Source: Nitrospina sp052156635 (lineage in GTDB: Bacteria > Nitrospinota > Nitrospinia > Nitrospinales > Nitrospinaceae). From it: a DNA stretch of 64,000 nucleotides. Each line of letters begins with the position of its first letter. Position 1 is the first letter of the stretch. The DNA is taken from positions 372,001 to 436,000 of the forward strand of contig NZ_JBQKUO010000001.1 of the NCBI RefSeq assembly GCF_052156635.1, read 5' to 3'. The notes beneath the pieces are model-generated. The model saw only the letters and a list, made by a program, of their open reading frames with translations, ran no database searches and was not told where the DNA came from. Shown here piece by piece: positions 50,234-59,174 of the stretch. A program made the position numbers and the translations under genes.

Positions 50234-51538
50234 ATGCGCGACACCCAGAGACAACGGCTGGTATTGATACTGATCATGACAGGCGCGGCCTTTGTTGTGG
50301 TGTTCCTCGCCATATTTCTGCTGTATCGCACCGCGTTCGAAGAGGAAAAGGCCCGCCTCACCGAAACCGCACAGAGCCAGGCGCGGTTGATGGAAGCGGT
50401 GGCCCGTTTCGACAGCGTGTACAGCCACAACTACCCGGAAGGTACCGAAGCGGCGACACTCAGCCAGTTCATCGAAGCGCACAAGCAATTCAAGGGATTT
50501 GGCGACACCGGCGAGTTCATTCTTGCCAAGCGGGTGGGTGACCAGATCAAGTTCCTGCTCAGCCACCGCCATTCCAGCCTGATGATTCCGGATTCGATTC
50601 CCTTTGATTCGCCGCGGGGAGAACCGATTCGCCGCGCACTCCAGAGTCAGGCGGGGTTCATGGTCGGCCCCGACTACCGGAACGTGACCACCCTCGCCGC
50701 CTACGAACCCATCGAACACCTCGGCCTGGCCCTGGTGGCGAAAATCGACCTTGCGGAGATTCGCGAACCTTTTTACAAAACCGGGCTGCTGGCCGTGACC
50801 GTGGGCGCGGGCGTCATCGGTGCCAGCATCGTGTTGTTCTGGCGGCTCAGCAACCCGATGGTGGAAGAGATCACCCACTCGCGTGAACAATTGCGGCAAC
50901 TGACCCACCGTTTGCAGGCCATACGTGAAGAGGAGCAGACCCGCATCGCGCGCGCGGTGCACGACGAACTGGGACAGGCACTGACCGCCCTCAAGATGGA
51001 GATCACCTGCCTGCAGGACGAACTCGATCCGGACAACCCGGAGCACAAGCAATCCTCCGACACCATGACGCGGCTGATCGACCAGACCATCGCTGCGGTC
51101 CAGCGTATCAGCACAGAACTGCGGCCTCGTCTCCTGGATGTATTCGGTCTGCCGGAAGCCATGAAATGGCAGACCCAGGAAATACAAAAACGCACGAACA
51201 TCGAATTTGACTTGCAAGGCATTGACCAACACGTCAAGCTGGATGCGGAACGGAGCATTGCCCTGTTCCGTATTTTCCAGGAAACACTGACCAACATCGT
51301 GCGCCATGCTCAGGCCAGCCGGGTGTCCGTCAGCCTGAAACAGGAAAACCGTCACGTTGTGATGGAAGTGCAGGACAACGGCATCGGCATCCGCAAACAC
51401 CAGATCCACCGGCCGCAGTCTTTGGGACTTCTGGGTATCCGTGAACGCGCTCTGGTGTGGCAGGGCAAGGTCCGCTTTCACGGAGTTCCTGGCAAAGGAA
51501 CCACCGTCACCGTCAAACTTCAGGCAAACAGCAAATGA
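50234..51538 (+). CDS. NarX/DegS-type sensor histidine kinase
   Basis: 434 residues from ATG 50234, chosen for the GGAAGG just upstream. Two membrane segments (about 9-31 and 184-203) bracket a periplasmic sensor region of about 150 residues (GDTGEFILAKRVGDQIKFLL). The HisKA_3 box has His243 in IARAVHDELGQALTALKME, and the HATPase part has FQETLTNIVRHAQASRVSV and LGLLGIRERA. The signal is unknown. The start of the cognate regulator overlaps its stop. Confidence 0.9.
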   Translation: MRDTQRQRLVLILIMTGAAFVVVFLAIFLLYRTAFEEEKARLTETAQSQARLMEAVARFDSVYSHNYPEGTEAATLSQFIEAHKQFKGFGDTGEFILAKRVGDQIKFLLSHRHSSLMIPDSIPFDSPRGEPIRRALQSQAGFMVGPDYRNVTTLAAYEPIEHLGLALVAKIDLAEIREPFYKTGLLAVTVGAGVIGASIVLFWRLSNPMVEEITHSREQLRQLTHRLQAIREEEQTRIARAVHDELGQALTALKMEITCLQDELDPDNPEHKQSSDTMTRLIDQTIAAVQRISTELRPRLLDVFGLPEAMKWQTQEIQKRTNIEFDLQGIDQHVKLDAERSIALFRIFQETLTNIVRHAQASRVSVSLKQENRHVVMEVQDNGIGIRKHQIHRPQSLGLLGIRERALVWQGKVRFHGVPGKGTTVTVKLQANSK

Positions 51539-52185
51539 CCCGTCAACAGAATTCAAAAATCTCCGTCATCGTCGCCGACGATCATGAAATCGTGCGGCAC
51601 GGCATTGAAAAAGTCATCTCCAAAACGCCTGATATCGAAATCATCGGCCAGGCGGCCACCGGGCAGGAGGTGATCGATCTCGTCAAAAAGCTCGGGCCCG
51701 ATGTGGTGTTAATGGACATTGAGATGCCGGAGAAAACCGGATGGGACGTGATGGTGGAGCTCAAAGCACTGGCACCCAAACTACCGATACTCATCTTGAG
51801 CATTTTCCCTGAGGAACATTACGGAATGCGTTTCATCCGCGCGGGGGCCTCTGGCTACCTCAACAAAGGAAGCGCGCCGGCACAAATGGTGGAAGCGATC
51901 CGCAAAGTGCATACGGGAAAAAAATACGTGAGCCCGGAACTGGCAGAAAAAATGATTCAGGAAATGGGTCAGCACGTGGAGGAACAGCCCCACCAGCGCC
52001 TTTCCGACCGCGAATTCCAGATTTTCTGCATGATTGCGGCCGGAAAAAAACTCAAGGAAATCGCGGACGAGCTGTCCGTTGGCATCACCACTGTCAGTAC
52101 GCACCGGCACCGCATTCTTGAAAAAATGGAAATGAAATCAAACGCCGAACTCATCCACTACGCCATCAAAAACAAACTCATATAA
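51535..52185 (+). CDS. NarL/FixJ-family response regulator
   Basis: 216 residues from ATG 51535, which overlaps the kinase stop. The receiver domain has Asp61 in VVLMDIEMPEKTGWDVM and the conserved Lys in ASGYLNKGSAP. A LuxR-type HTH occupies the C-terminus (LSDREFQIFCMIAAGKKLKE; LSVGITTVSTHRHRILEKM). It is expected to pair with the kinase upstream. The secreted protein gene 230 bases downstream is a possible but unproven target. Confidence 0.92.
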   Translation: MTRQQNSKISVIVADDHEIVRHGIEKVISKTPDIEIIGQAATGQEVIDLVKKLGPDVVLMDIEMPEKTGWDVMVELKALAPKLPILILSIFPEEHYGMRFIRAGASGYLNKGSAPAQMVEAIRKVHTGKKYVSPELAEKMIQEMGQHVEEQPHQRLSDREFQIFCMIAAGKKLKEIADELSVGITTVSTHRHRILEKMEMKSNAELIHYAIKNKLI

Positions 52186-52414
52186 AATCCATTCCCCTTT
52201 ATTTCCAATAGCTTCCAACCGCCCCTCGGTTTGCTGTCATAGTTCTACGACACGGGGTCGCAAGACATCAAACCTCAAAATCCTTATCAGAACGATACTA
52301 ACTAAAGGCCGGACATTCTATTTTAGGTACAACAGAGTTGGCGCACGTTTAAAACAATAAAAAATCACAAGCAGAAGCAGAAAATCATTTTCTCTTCTCA
52401 GGAGGGAAAATCCC

Positions 52415-53074
52415 ATGGATAAAAAAATTAAAAACATTTTAATGACTGTTGCCCTGCTTGGTTTTTTGGCAGGACCGGCCGCTGCTTCCGAAGTGTCTGT
52501 AGAGTTCACTGCAATGAGCAACCACAGCAATTCGGGTCAGATTGAAGGCAAGGTGGTCAGTTGTTCAGGTAAATTCAACCCTCAAGGGACGATTGTTCAT
52601 ATTCCTGGTGTATCGGTATCTACAAAACTCCCCCACGACGGTACATTCACGCTGTTATTCGTCCCTGAGGGTACTCATAACCTCGTCTTCGAGCGCAATG
52701 GACGGACCTTTCGCTCGTTGAATACCGTCGAAGTTCGGCCATCGCAGAAAACCCTGCTGGGCAGCGTTGAAATCTGTCCGGACCTGGATGGCGACGGATA
52801 TGCCGTCACTGCGGATTTCAATGACAGGAACGCCAGCTCCTATCCGGGAGCGCGTGAAATCTGCGACCGCATTGACAACGACGGAGACGGAGAAGTTGAT
52901 GAAGGTTGTTCCTACCGGAAGTGCCCGAAAGGCGGAAAATTCTGCATCAGCAACTGGAACAACAGCAACCCTGAGTTTCGGGGTACTGTGAAAACCCAGA
53001 GCTGGAATTCGGAAACTCCGGAAGTCACATTATTCCACACAGGCCGAGTCAAGACCGATTCTCAAGTTCCATAG
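52415..53074 (+). CDS. Secreted MopE-like protein with putative metal-binding motif
   Basis: 219 residues. A strong AGGAGG precedes the ATG by 9 bases. The signal peptide is ILMTVALLGFLAGPAAAS. A beta-rich domain (about 25-115) resembles carboxypeptidase-regulatory-like folds (VSVSTKLPHDGTFTLLFVPE). Then comes the MopE-type repeat: CPDLDGDGYAVTADFND, an SYPGAREICDRIDNDGDG stretch and EVDEGC, with Asp-rich, calcium-like loops and paired Cys. The C-terminal tail is Asn/Ser-rich. It is likely exported and possibly surface-associated. The two-component pair upstream may regulate it. Confidence 0.82.
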   Translation: MDKKIKNILMTVALLGFLAGPAAASEVSVEFTAMSNHSNSGQIEGKVVSCSGKFNPQGTIVHIPGVSVSTKLPHDGTFTLLFVPEGTHNLVFERNGRTFRSLNTVEVRPSQKTLLGSVEICPDLDGDGYAVTADFNDRNASSYPGAREICDRIDNDGDGEVDEGCSYRKCPKGGKFCISNWNNSNPEFRGTVKTQSWNSETPEVTLFHTGRVKTDSQVP

Positions 53075-53083
53075 GCCTGTGGC

Positions 53084-53126
53084 GCCCGTGGCCTCTCCCC
53101 CTTCGAGGCCACGGGCCCTCCCTTTT
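53084..53126 (+). terminator. Strong intrinsic terminator
   Basis: GCCCGTGGCCTC (53084-53095) and GAGGCCACGGGC (53105-53116) form a perfect 12-bp stem with a 9-base loop, followed by CCTCCCTTTT. It ends the transcript of the MopE-like gene. Confidence 0.8.
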
Positions 53127-53312
53127 CTGTTTCAATTTTTCTTCACCCTCCCCCATTTAAAAAGCTCCTTCAGGATTCAATTCACCCCCTTCCTCCATCC
53201 ACAACATTTTGGAATGAATCCCGCGGGTGGGCACACTCTCGCAACGAAAAACCACCTCACACGTTGGCGTTAAAAACCAACGGCAGGGTAATTATTTTGG
53301 AACCAGTGGGGG

Positions 53313-54014
53313 TCAGCCTTCTCGGGGTTGCAGTTCCCCGGTGACGGGGTCCACCTGAAAAGCGTTGCGGATCCAATCCGGATGCCGCTCCGTTTGCACG
53401 TCCACAGTATCGTGTCCCTTGCTGTAACGCACAAATACACCATCCGGGATGGGGCCAATATTGGGTTGGTAGGCGAGCTGCATAGGCACCGTTGCAATTT
53501 CCTGGAGACCCTGCTCATTACTCCATTTGAAGTATTGAATGGGTGAGTTCTCTTTTGCGTTCACGGTGGGATCGAAAACCCCGAAATACAGCACATCTTC
53601 CTCCCAACCGAGAATCAGGGGTGCGACGTTGGAGTACTTCCTGGGATCAAAGGAAACTGTGATCTTGGTCAGATCGTCCGGATGGTGCGCATCGACCAGG
53701 TAAATGCGGGCTTCCTGTTTCAGTACCTTGGGAACTCCGGGATTGGGAAAACCGATCAGCCCGTTCGGCCATTGCCACTTCAGGTATTTGACCGCCACGG
53801 CCATGAGATGGGTGCCGGGCTTGGCACGCACGTTCTCAATGTCCGCATACACTTCCGGTTCGCGGTAGGTGCACGCCAGGGTGGAGCATAAAAGAAACAG
53901 CAGGAAAATGTTTCGAATGCGAGCTACCCAAAAAAAGGGTATTACCCCGCAACCCCCTGCCCCTTGCGGCTTATCCCGTATCAGAGGTTTTGAAACGTAG
54001 AATTTTCCAGACAT
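53313..54014 (-). CDS. Hypothetical lipoprotein
   Basis: About 233 residues if ATG 54014 is used. The frame is open to 54080, but the upstream portion overlaps the CDP-alcohol transferase gene. A lipoprotein signal (RIRNIFLLFLLCSTLAC) with lipobox STLAC lies unusually far, about 30 residues, from that start; a non-standard start nearer 53915 may be the true one. The mature part has no family I recognise (AVAVKYLKWQWPNGLIGFPN; IRNAFQVDPVTGELQ). It is the last gene of the minus-strand unit starting at 56621. Confidence 0.65.
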   Translation of the reverse strand: MSGKFYVSKPLIRDKPQGAGGCGVIPFFWVARIRNIFLLFLLCSTLACTYREPEVYADIENVRAKPGTHLMAVAVKYLKWQWPNGLIGFPNPGVPKVLKQEARIYLVDAHHPDDLTKITVSFDPRKYSNVAPLILGWEEDVLYFGVFDPTVNAKENSPIQYFKWSNEQGLQEIATVPMQLAYQPNIGPIPDGVFVRYSKGHDTVDVQTERHPDWIRNAFQVDPVTGELQPREG

Positions 54015-54864
54015 GCAACCCCACCCAATAAGCGTTTCCCAAGTACAGTACAAGATGAAGGAACAGAGACAGTTGGTCAATCAGCGAAAATCCTATTAGC
54101 GCCATGGTATTTGTACATATGCACATAGGCCCCATTCCTACTAGAAAATAGGCGTCGCCGTACCACCGTTCATCCCCTTTCTGACCGTCGGGAACCCGGG
54201 CGAATTTGCGGCTGGTTTGATCGAGGGTTTTTATCAATGCATCCTGCCACCCGTAAGCGGCAATGTGAAAACGTTGCAGGCTGTATAACAACACGCCGCG
54301 CTCTTCCTTTTCATAATTACGGCGTTCTTCTTCGGTGATGGATTCGTCGGTGCGGTTTTTTTCATAACTGCCGACGAGGTCGGTATAACTCACGTAGTAG
54401 TACACCCAGTAACTGCAGTGGAGCAGCGCGCTGACGAGGGCAAGCAGACCCAGCGTCCAGATCCAGCCGGGGTGCTCGGCTGTCCTTGCCACTTGCCAGG
54501 TGATGCCCGCATACACCAGCACCGTCACCACGAAATCGGAAAACGAATCAAGAAAGCGCCCCAGCCGGGACTCCTCCCCGCGCAGCCGCGCGAGGTTCCC
54601 GTCCACGTTGTCGCAGAACAGCTTTCCATAAAGAAACACCGCGCCCCAGATGAGCGCGTGCTCGCTTTCGGAAAAATAAAACGCGGCGGAAAGCAGGCCG
54701 GATACCAGGGCCAGCATGGTGATGTGGTTGGCGGTGACGGGAAGGGGATACAGCGCTTTCACCGCCCAGCGGTTGGGAAAGTACCAGAGCTCATTGATGT
54801 CGAAGAACCCGCATCCCGGCGGCAGTTTCTCCATCCTGTTCCAGTCCGGGCCGGCCTCCTGCAT
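53971..54864 (-). CDS. CDP-alcohol phosphatidyltransferase family protein
   Basis: 297 residues from ATG 54864, with GAGGG just upstream; a TTG at 54876 would overlap the preceding stop. The catalytic signature DGx2ARx8Gx3Dx3D is complete in VDGNLARLRGEESRL followed by GRFLDSFSD. Five or six membrane helices are visible. The enzyme transfers a phosphate-linked head group from a CDP-alcohol, but the head group is unknown. An unusually long soluble insert (NRTDESITEEERRNYEKEER and on) lies between helices. It is coupled to the radical SAM gene upstream. Confidence 0.87.
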   Translation of the reverse strand: MQEAGPDWNRMEKLPPGCGFFDINELWYFPNRWAVKALYPLPVTANHITMLALVSGLLSAAFYFSESEHALIWGAVFLYGKLFCDNVDGNLARLRGEESRLGRFLDSFSDFVVTVLVYAGITWQVARTAEHPGWIWTLGLLALVSALLHCSYWVYYYVSYTDLVGSYEKNRTDESITEEERRNYEKEERGVLLYSLQRFHIAAYGWQDALIKTLDQTSRKFARVPDGQKGDERWYGDAYFLVGMGPMCICTNTMALIGFSLIDQLSLFLHLVLYLGNAYWVGLHVWKILRFKTSDTG

Positions 54865-54872
54865 GGGAACCC

Positions 54873-56621
54873 TCAACAGATGCCGCAGATTTTGCAGGTG
54901 GCCGTATCACACACCGGCGTGTGCTTGGCGCGCAGGCCGCGCTGGTAGTCCTGCCACAGGAACTTGGGAAAGTATCCGTGGTCCACAATGTCCCACGGCA
55001 GAAAATCGTCTTTCTGGTATTGGCGGTAGGTGAACTGGTCCGGGTGCGGCACCGCGCCCTGCAACGCGCGCTTCTCATCGCGGCCGTTTTGCAGAAACGC
55101 TTCGAAGAAACTCAACGCCCGCCGGTCGCCGCGCGACAGGTAGGTTTGCAGGTACGCCTCATTGGGCGAACCGAAACTGAGGTGCAGGTTGGGCAGCGGC
55201 CCCAGCACCTTGCGCAGTTTCTGGAATTTCTTTTTGAGCGAGGACACGGCTTCCATCGGGTGCCACTGGAACGGCGTGCCCGGTTTCGGCACCAGGGGAC
55301 TGACGCCGATGGTCACCGTGCCGATGTTTCCACGGCGGCTGCATTCCTCCACGTACACTTTCTGCACGTTTTTAACGAGTTCGATGAACCGGTCGATGTC
55401 TTCGTCTTCTTCTGCGGGCAGGCCGATGATGGAATAAATCTTGAGATGCAGAACGCCTTTCCTCGTCAGGAAGCGGCATTTGTCGATGACGAAATCGTCG
55501 GACGCGGATTTATTGATGACGTCGCGCATGCGTTCGGAAGGCGCGTCCACCGCCACCGTCACCGTTTTCTGCCCGCTCTGCAAAATCAAATCCACCAGTT
55601 CGTCGGTGAGCGTCTCCATGCGGAGCGACGAAAACGACAGCATCTTGCCTTCGGCCACGATGCGCCGCGCCAGCGACAGCAGTTGCGGGTGATCCGTCAC
55701 CGACGGCCCGACCAGGCCGATGGTCGAGGCGTTCTGGTTCTGCGCCGCCAGAGCGCGTTCCAGCGATTCGTAGGTCTGGTCGAGATCCGGTTCGCGTGGC
55801 GGGCGGTAGATGAACCCCGCAGTGCAGAAGCGGCACGCCCAGATGCACCCGCGCGTCACTTCCATCAATGCCATGTCGCGGAACGCCGTGGTCTCGCCGT
55901 GCAACTCCGAATGCGTGCACAACGCGGGATCGCCCTCCGCCACCCAGTGGCGCGGAATGCGCTCCGGCACGCCCGGCTCCGGTATGAGCGCCGTCTGCAC
56001 GCCATCCGTGTACTGCGGCGTGTAGAACTGCGGCACGTAAATGCCCGGCAGGCGGGCGGCTTCCTCCAACAGTTCGCGCGGGTCGCGCCAGTCAGTCTGC
56101 GTGTAGAGATTGAAGAACGGCTCGATCATGCCCTCGGCTTCGCCGATGAACCCGACATCGAAAATGTCCGCCAGCGGTTCCGGGTTGATGAACAGGGCCG
56201 ATCCGCCCGCAACGATGAGGGGGTACTTCGAGCCGCGCTCACGGCGGTCGAGCGGGATGCCGAAGTAATCGAGGATCGCCACCGCGTTCAGGTAATCCGG
56301 CTCGAACGAAATTGAAAACGCGATCAGGTCGAAATCCATAGGCAAGCGGCCCGCATCGTGCGAGCGCGTCGCCTCCGGCTTCAACGCCTGCGTCATCGGC
56401 GTCCAGTCGTCGGGCAGGCTGTAGCGGTCGCACACCACGCCATTCAGGCGGTTGAGCAGACCATACACGCGCTGAAAACCCAGGTTCGCCAGCGCCACAT
56501 CGGTCGTGCTGGGGTAGATCAGCAGGACGCTCACCGGACGCACCGCCGGGCCGGACGCAATCGCCTGTTTCGCTATTTCGGTATCGGGCATATAATCCTC
56601 GTATAGATAACCATTCATCAT
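54873..56621 (-). CDS. B12-binding-type radical SAM protein
   Basis: 582 residues. The N-terminal Rossmann-like part (VSVLLIYPSTTDVALANLGF; LIAFSISFEPDYLNAVAILD; LIVAGGSALFINPEPLADIF) resembles cobalamin-binding radical SAM proteins of the TIGR03960 type. The cluster motif is EVTRGCIWACRFCTAGF (CxxxCxxC). The C-terminus ends in an extra Cys group, VCDTATCKICGIC (Cx4Cx2Cx2C), which could bind a second cluster or zinc. The reaction is unknown. It is divergent from the TrpD2-like gene, with only 16 bases between the start codons. Confidence 0.85.
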   Translation of the reverse strand: MMNGYLYEDYMPDTEIAKQAIASGPAVRPVSVLLIYPSTTDVALANLGFQRVYGLLNRLNGVVCDRYSLPDDWTPMTQALKPEATRSHDAGRLPMDFDLIAFSISFEPDYLNAVAILDYFGIPLDRRERGSKYPLIVAGGSALFINPEPLADIFDVGFIGEAEGMIEPFFNLYTQTDWRDPRELLEEAARLPGIYVPQFYTPQYTDGVQTALIPEPGVPERIPRHWVAEGDPALCTHSELHGETTAFRDMALMEVTRGCIWACRFCTAGFIYRPPREPDLDQTYESLERALAAQNQNASTIGLVGPSVTDHPQLLSLARRIVAEGKMLSFSSLRMETLTDELVDLILQSGQKTVTVAVDAPSERMRDVINKSASDDFVIDKCRFLTRKGVLHLKIYSIIGLPAEEDEDIDRFIELVKNVQKVYVEECSRRGNIGTVTIGVSPLVPKPGTPFQWHPMEAVSSLKKKFQKLRKVLGPLPNLHLSFGSPNEAYLQTYLSRGDRRALSFFEAFLQNGRDEKRALQGAVPHPDQFTYRQYQKDDFLPWDIVDHGYFPKFLWQDYQRGLRAKHTPVCDTATCKICGIC

Positions 56622-56637
56622 ACTGCAAAATGCGCCA

Positions 56638-57762
56638 ATGAACCAGAATCAGGATTGGACGAAAAACCGCCAGTCACCCCGCTCGGACGACGCGGACGAG
56701 CGCATGCGCGCCTACCTGGAGAAAATCGCCACCGGGCCGCGCATGTCGAAAGACCTCAGCGAGGAGGAAGCGGAGGACGGGTTGAGCCTGGTACTCGACC
56801 ACGGGGTGTCGGAAGCGCGCGCGGCGGTGTTCCTCATCGCCTCGCGCATGAAGATCGAGTCGCTTCCCGAGACCCGCGGATTCTACCGCGCGCTCGACAA
56901 GACGACTTCAAAACGGGAAGTGAAGCTGGATCGGTTGCTTCAAATCGCCGATGCGTTCGACGGATTCGTCCGCGCGCCGCAGTTCGGGTTTTACGTTCCG
57001 CCGGTGCTGGCGCAGATGGGCCTGCCCGCGTTCGGCCTGTCGGCGCTTCCCACCGCACCCAAGCACGGCGTCACGTATGAGGATTTGCTCATCCACCACT
57101 ACGGCGCACGCCAAGACACCACACTGGAAGAACGCGCCGCGCTCATCGAAGAGTTCGGCTTCGGCTACCTCGGCACGGAACAGTGCCACCCGAAACTGGA
57201 GGGGTTGAGACACCTGCGCGAAGAGGTGGTGAAGCGCACCACGCTGGCGACGCTGGAAAAAATGCTGATGCCCTTGAAAGCACAGCACACGTTCCTCGCG
57301 TCGAATTACTTCCATCCGGGATACGAGACGGCGATGATCGAGGTGGCGAAGATTTCCGGATTCGACCGCGTGCTCATCGGCAACGGCATGGAGGGGAGCA
57401 CGCTTTACGGCGTCCACAAGCAGGCGAAGGTGTTCATGCAGATGGGCGCGGATTCCCTCGCCGAGATGAAGCTGGATTACGAATCGCTCTACGACGCGGA
57501 TACGGTGCAGTCGATCAAGGACGCCTTCACCGCATTGAAAGACGTGCCCGCAACCAAACCGGAAATCGCAAAACTCGGCGAGCAGGCGCTGAAGGATGGA
57601 ACCAGCCCCGCCGCGCCGATGATCGCGCACCACGCCGCGACCCTTTCGCACCTGTCCGGCCACAGCCGCGACGTCGCCGACGCGTACAACCAGGCCATCG
57701 AAATTTTAAAATCGAGTAAAACGCTGGATGCGTTGATGAAGTACCTGGAAAAGGTCGGCTGA
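56638..57762 (+). CDS. TrpD2/YbiB-like glycosyltransferase family 3 protein
   Basis: 374 residues resembling anthranilate phosphoribosyltransferase: an N-terminal helical domain (EKIATGPRMSKDLSEEEAED; ARAAVFLIASRMKIES), then the PRPP-site region with FGLSALPTAPKHGVTYEDLL and SNYFHPGYETAMIEVAKISG and VLIGNGMEGSTLYG. The canonical TrpD GTGGD motif is not seen. That fits the TrpD2 (YbiB-like) branch, which binds nucleic acid and not anthranilate. No trp genes are nearby. Confidence 0.82.
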   Translation: MNQNQDWTKNRQSPRSDDADERMRAYLEKIATGPRMSKDLSEEEAEDGLSLVLDHGVSEARAAVFLIASRMKIESLPETRGFYRALDKTTSKREVKLDRLLQIADAFDGFVRAPQFGFYVPPVLAQMGLPAFGLSALPTAPKHGVTYEDLLIHHYGARQDTTLEERAALIEEFGFGYLGTEQCHPKLEGLRHLREEVVKRTTLATLEKMLMPLKAQHTFLASNYFHPGYETAMIEVAKISGFDRVLIGNGMEGSTLYGVHKQAKVFMQMGADSLAEMKLDYESLYDADTVQSIKDAFTALKDVPATKPEIAKLGEQALKDGTSPAAPMIAHHAATLSHLSGHSRDVADAYNQAIEILKSSKTLDALMKYLEKVG

Positions 57763-57766
57763 CGAT

Positions 57767-58453
57767 TCAACCGTCGTCATCATCTTCGTCATCGTCTTCA
57801 TCATCTTCGTCGTCATCCAACAGGGGCTCAAGATGCTTCCACACGGTGATGGTGATTTTGGCGTAGCCTTTTTCCAGGGGATGCAGGCCGTCGGCCTGGG
57901 TGAGTTCCTGCACGCCCGCCACGCCTTCCAGGAAAAACGGAATCAACGGCACGTCGTATTTTTCCGCCACGTCGTGAAACACCTGCTCGAACGCGTCGGT
58001 GTATTCGCGTCCCAGGTTGGGGGTGATCTTCATCCCCGCAAGCAGCACCCTGGCACCATGCTTTTGGCACGCCTCTATAATATAGGAAAGGTTTTTGCGC
58101 ATCTGGTCGACGGGCAGGCCGCGCAGGCCGTCGTTCGCGCCCAGTTCGACGATCACGATTTCCGGATCGTGGCGCAGGAGCCAGTCGATGCGCGACGCGC
58201 CGCCCGCGGTGGTGTCGCCGCTGACCCCGGCGTTGATCACCGTGTGCGGGTAGCCCTTGGCCTTCAGAACCCTTTGCAGACGTGAGGGATAGCTCTTTTC
58301 CGGCGGCACCTGGTAGCCGAACGTGAGGCTGTCCCCAAATGCAAGGATAACGGGTTTATCTGACACGGAGCCAGCTCCTGTGAGGGTGAAAAACCAGAGG
58401 ACAGCGCAAAAAATTTTTGTAAATGCGCGCCCGACTTTGCAACAATGAATCAT
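57767..58453 (-). CDS. tesA: TesA-like SGNH/GDSL arylesterase with an acidic tail
   Basis: 228 residues from ATG 58453. A signal peptide (FTKIFCAVLWFFTLTGAGS) exports it to the periplasm. SGNH blocks are complete: LAFGDSLTFGYQVPPEKSYP, the Gly in INAGVSGDTTAGG, LGANDGLRGL and the Asp/His of TQADGLHPLEKGY. After the fold ends, the protein closes with an Asp/Glu-only run (LLDDDEDDEDDDEDDDDG). It is divergent from the ABC exporter genes as in the tesA/ybbA/ybbP arrangement of Escherichia coli. Confidence 0.9.
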   Translation of the reverse strand: MIHCCKVGRAFTKIFCAVLWFFTLTGAGSVSDKPVILAFGDSLTFGYQVPPEKSYPSRLQRVLKAKGYPHTVINAGVSGDTTAGGASRIDWLLRHDPEIVIVELGANDGLRGLPVDQMRKNLSYIIEACQKHGARVLLAGMKITPNLGREYTDAFEQVFHDVAEKYDVPLIPFFLEGVAGVQELTQADGLHPLEKGYAKITITVWKHLEPLLDDDEDDEDDDEDDDDG

Positions 58454-58484
58454 ACGCCAATTCCAAGCAGACCCGCGGAACCTG

Positions 58485-59174
58485 ATGATCGAAATCCAAA
58501 AACTCACGAAATCCCTCTATGGCGGCGGACACCGGGTGGACATCCTGAAGGGCATCGACCTGACGGTGCCGGACGGGCAATTCGTCGCCATCACCGGGCC
58601 TTCCGGAAGCGGCAAGACGACCCTCCTCAGCCTCATTGCGGGGCTCGACAGCCCGACCAGCGGGTCCATCATCGTGGACGGGAAGGATATCACGAATCTC
58701 AACGAAGATGAACTGGCCGTTCTGCGCGGCGAGCGGTTCGGTTTTGTCTTTCAGAATTTCCATCTCATCCCCACCCTCACTGCTGTGGAGAACGTCCTGC
58801 TTTCCGCCGAACTCAACGGCGCTTCCGGCGCGCACAAGAAAACGGAAGACATTCTGGGCGTGGTCGGTCTCGGCGAACGCCTGCATCATTACCCGTCGCA
58901 GCTGTCCGGTGGCGAACAGCAACGCCTGTCGCTGGCCCGCGCTTTCGTCAACGAACCGGACATCGTGCTCGCTGACGAACCCACGGGCAACCTCGACTCC
59001 AAAAACAGCGACAAGATCATGGACCTGATCACGGAGCTTCACCGCGTCAAGCAGGCGACCATCATCCTCGTCACACACGAGGCGCACATCGCGGCGCGCA
59101 CCCAGCGCACGCTCACCATGGGCGACGGCAACATCGAGGATGACGTGCTCAATTCCAACTGGAAGCAGTCATGA
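58485..59174 (+). CDS. ABC transporter ATP-binding protein, YbbA/LolD type
   Basis: 229 residues. Walker A ITGPSGSGKTTLLSLIAGLD, Q-loop FGFVFQNFHLIPTLTAVENV, signature SQLSGGEQQRLSLARAFV, Walker B DIVLADEPTGNLDSKNS and H-loop IILVTHEAHIA are all intact. It is the MacB/LolD-type ATPase that powers the FtsX-like permease encoded next, whose start overlaps its stop (ATGA). Transport of lipids or lipoproteins out of the inner membrane is the usual inference. Confidence 0.93.
   Translation: MIEIQKLTKSLYGGGHRVDILKGIDLTVPDGQFVAITGPSGSGKTTLLSLIAGLDSPTSGSIIVDGKDITNLNEDELAVLRGERFGFVFQNFHLIPTLTAVENVLLSAELNGASGAHKKTEDILGVVGLGERLHHYPSQLSGGEQQRLSLARAFVNEPDIVLADEPTGNLDSKNSDKIMDLITELHRVKQATIILVTHEAHIAARTQRTLTMGDGNIEDDVLNSNWKQS

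Noticed and set aside
56638..57762. True anthranilate phosphoribosyltransferase TrpD
   Set aside because: The GTGGD motif is not seen and no other trp genes are nearby, so the TrpD2/YbiB-like branch is more likely.
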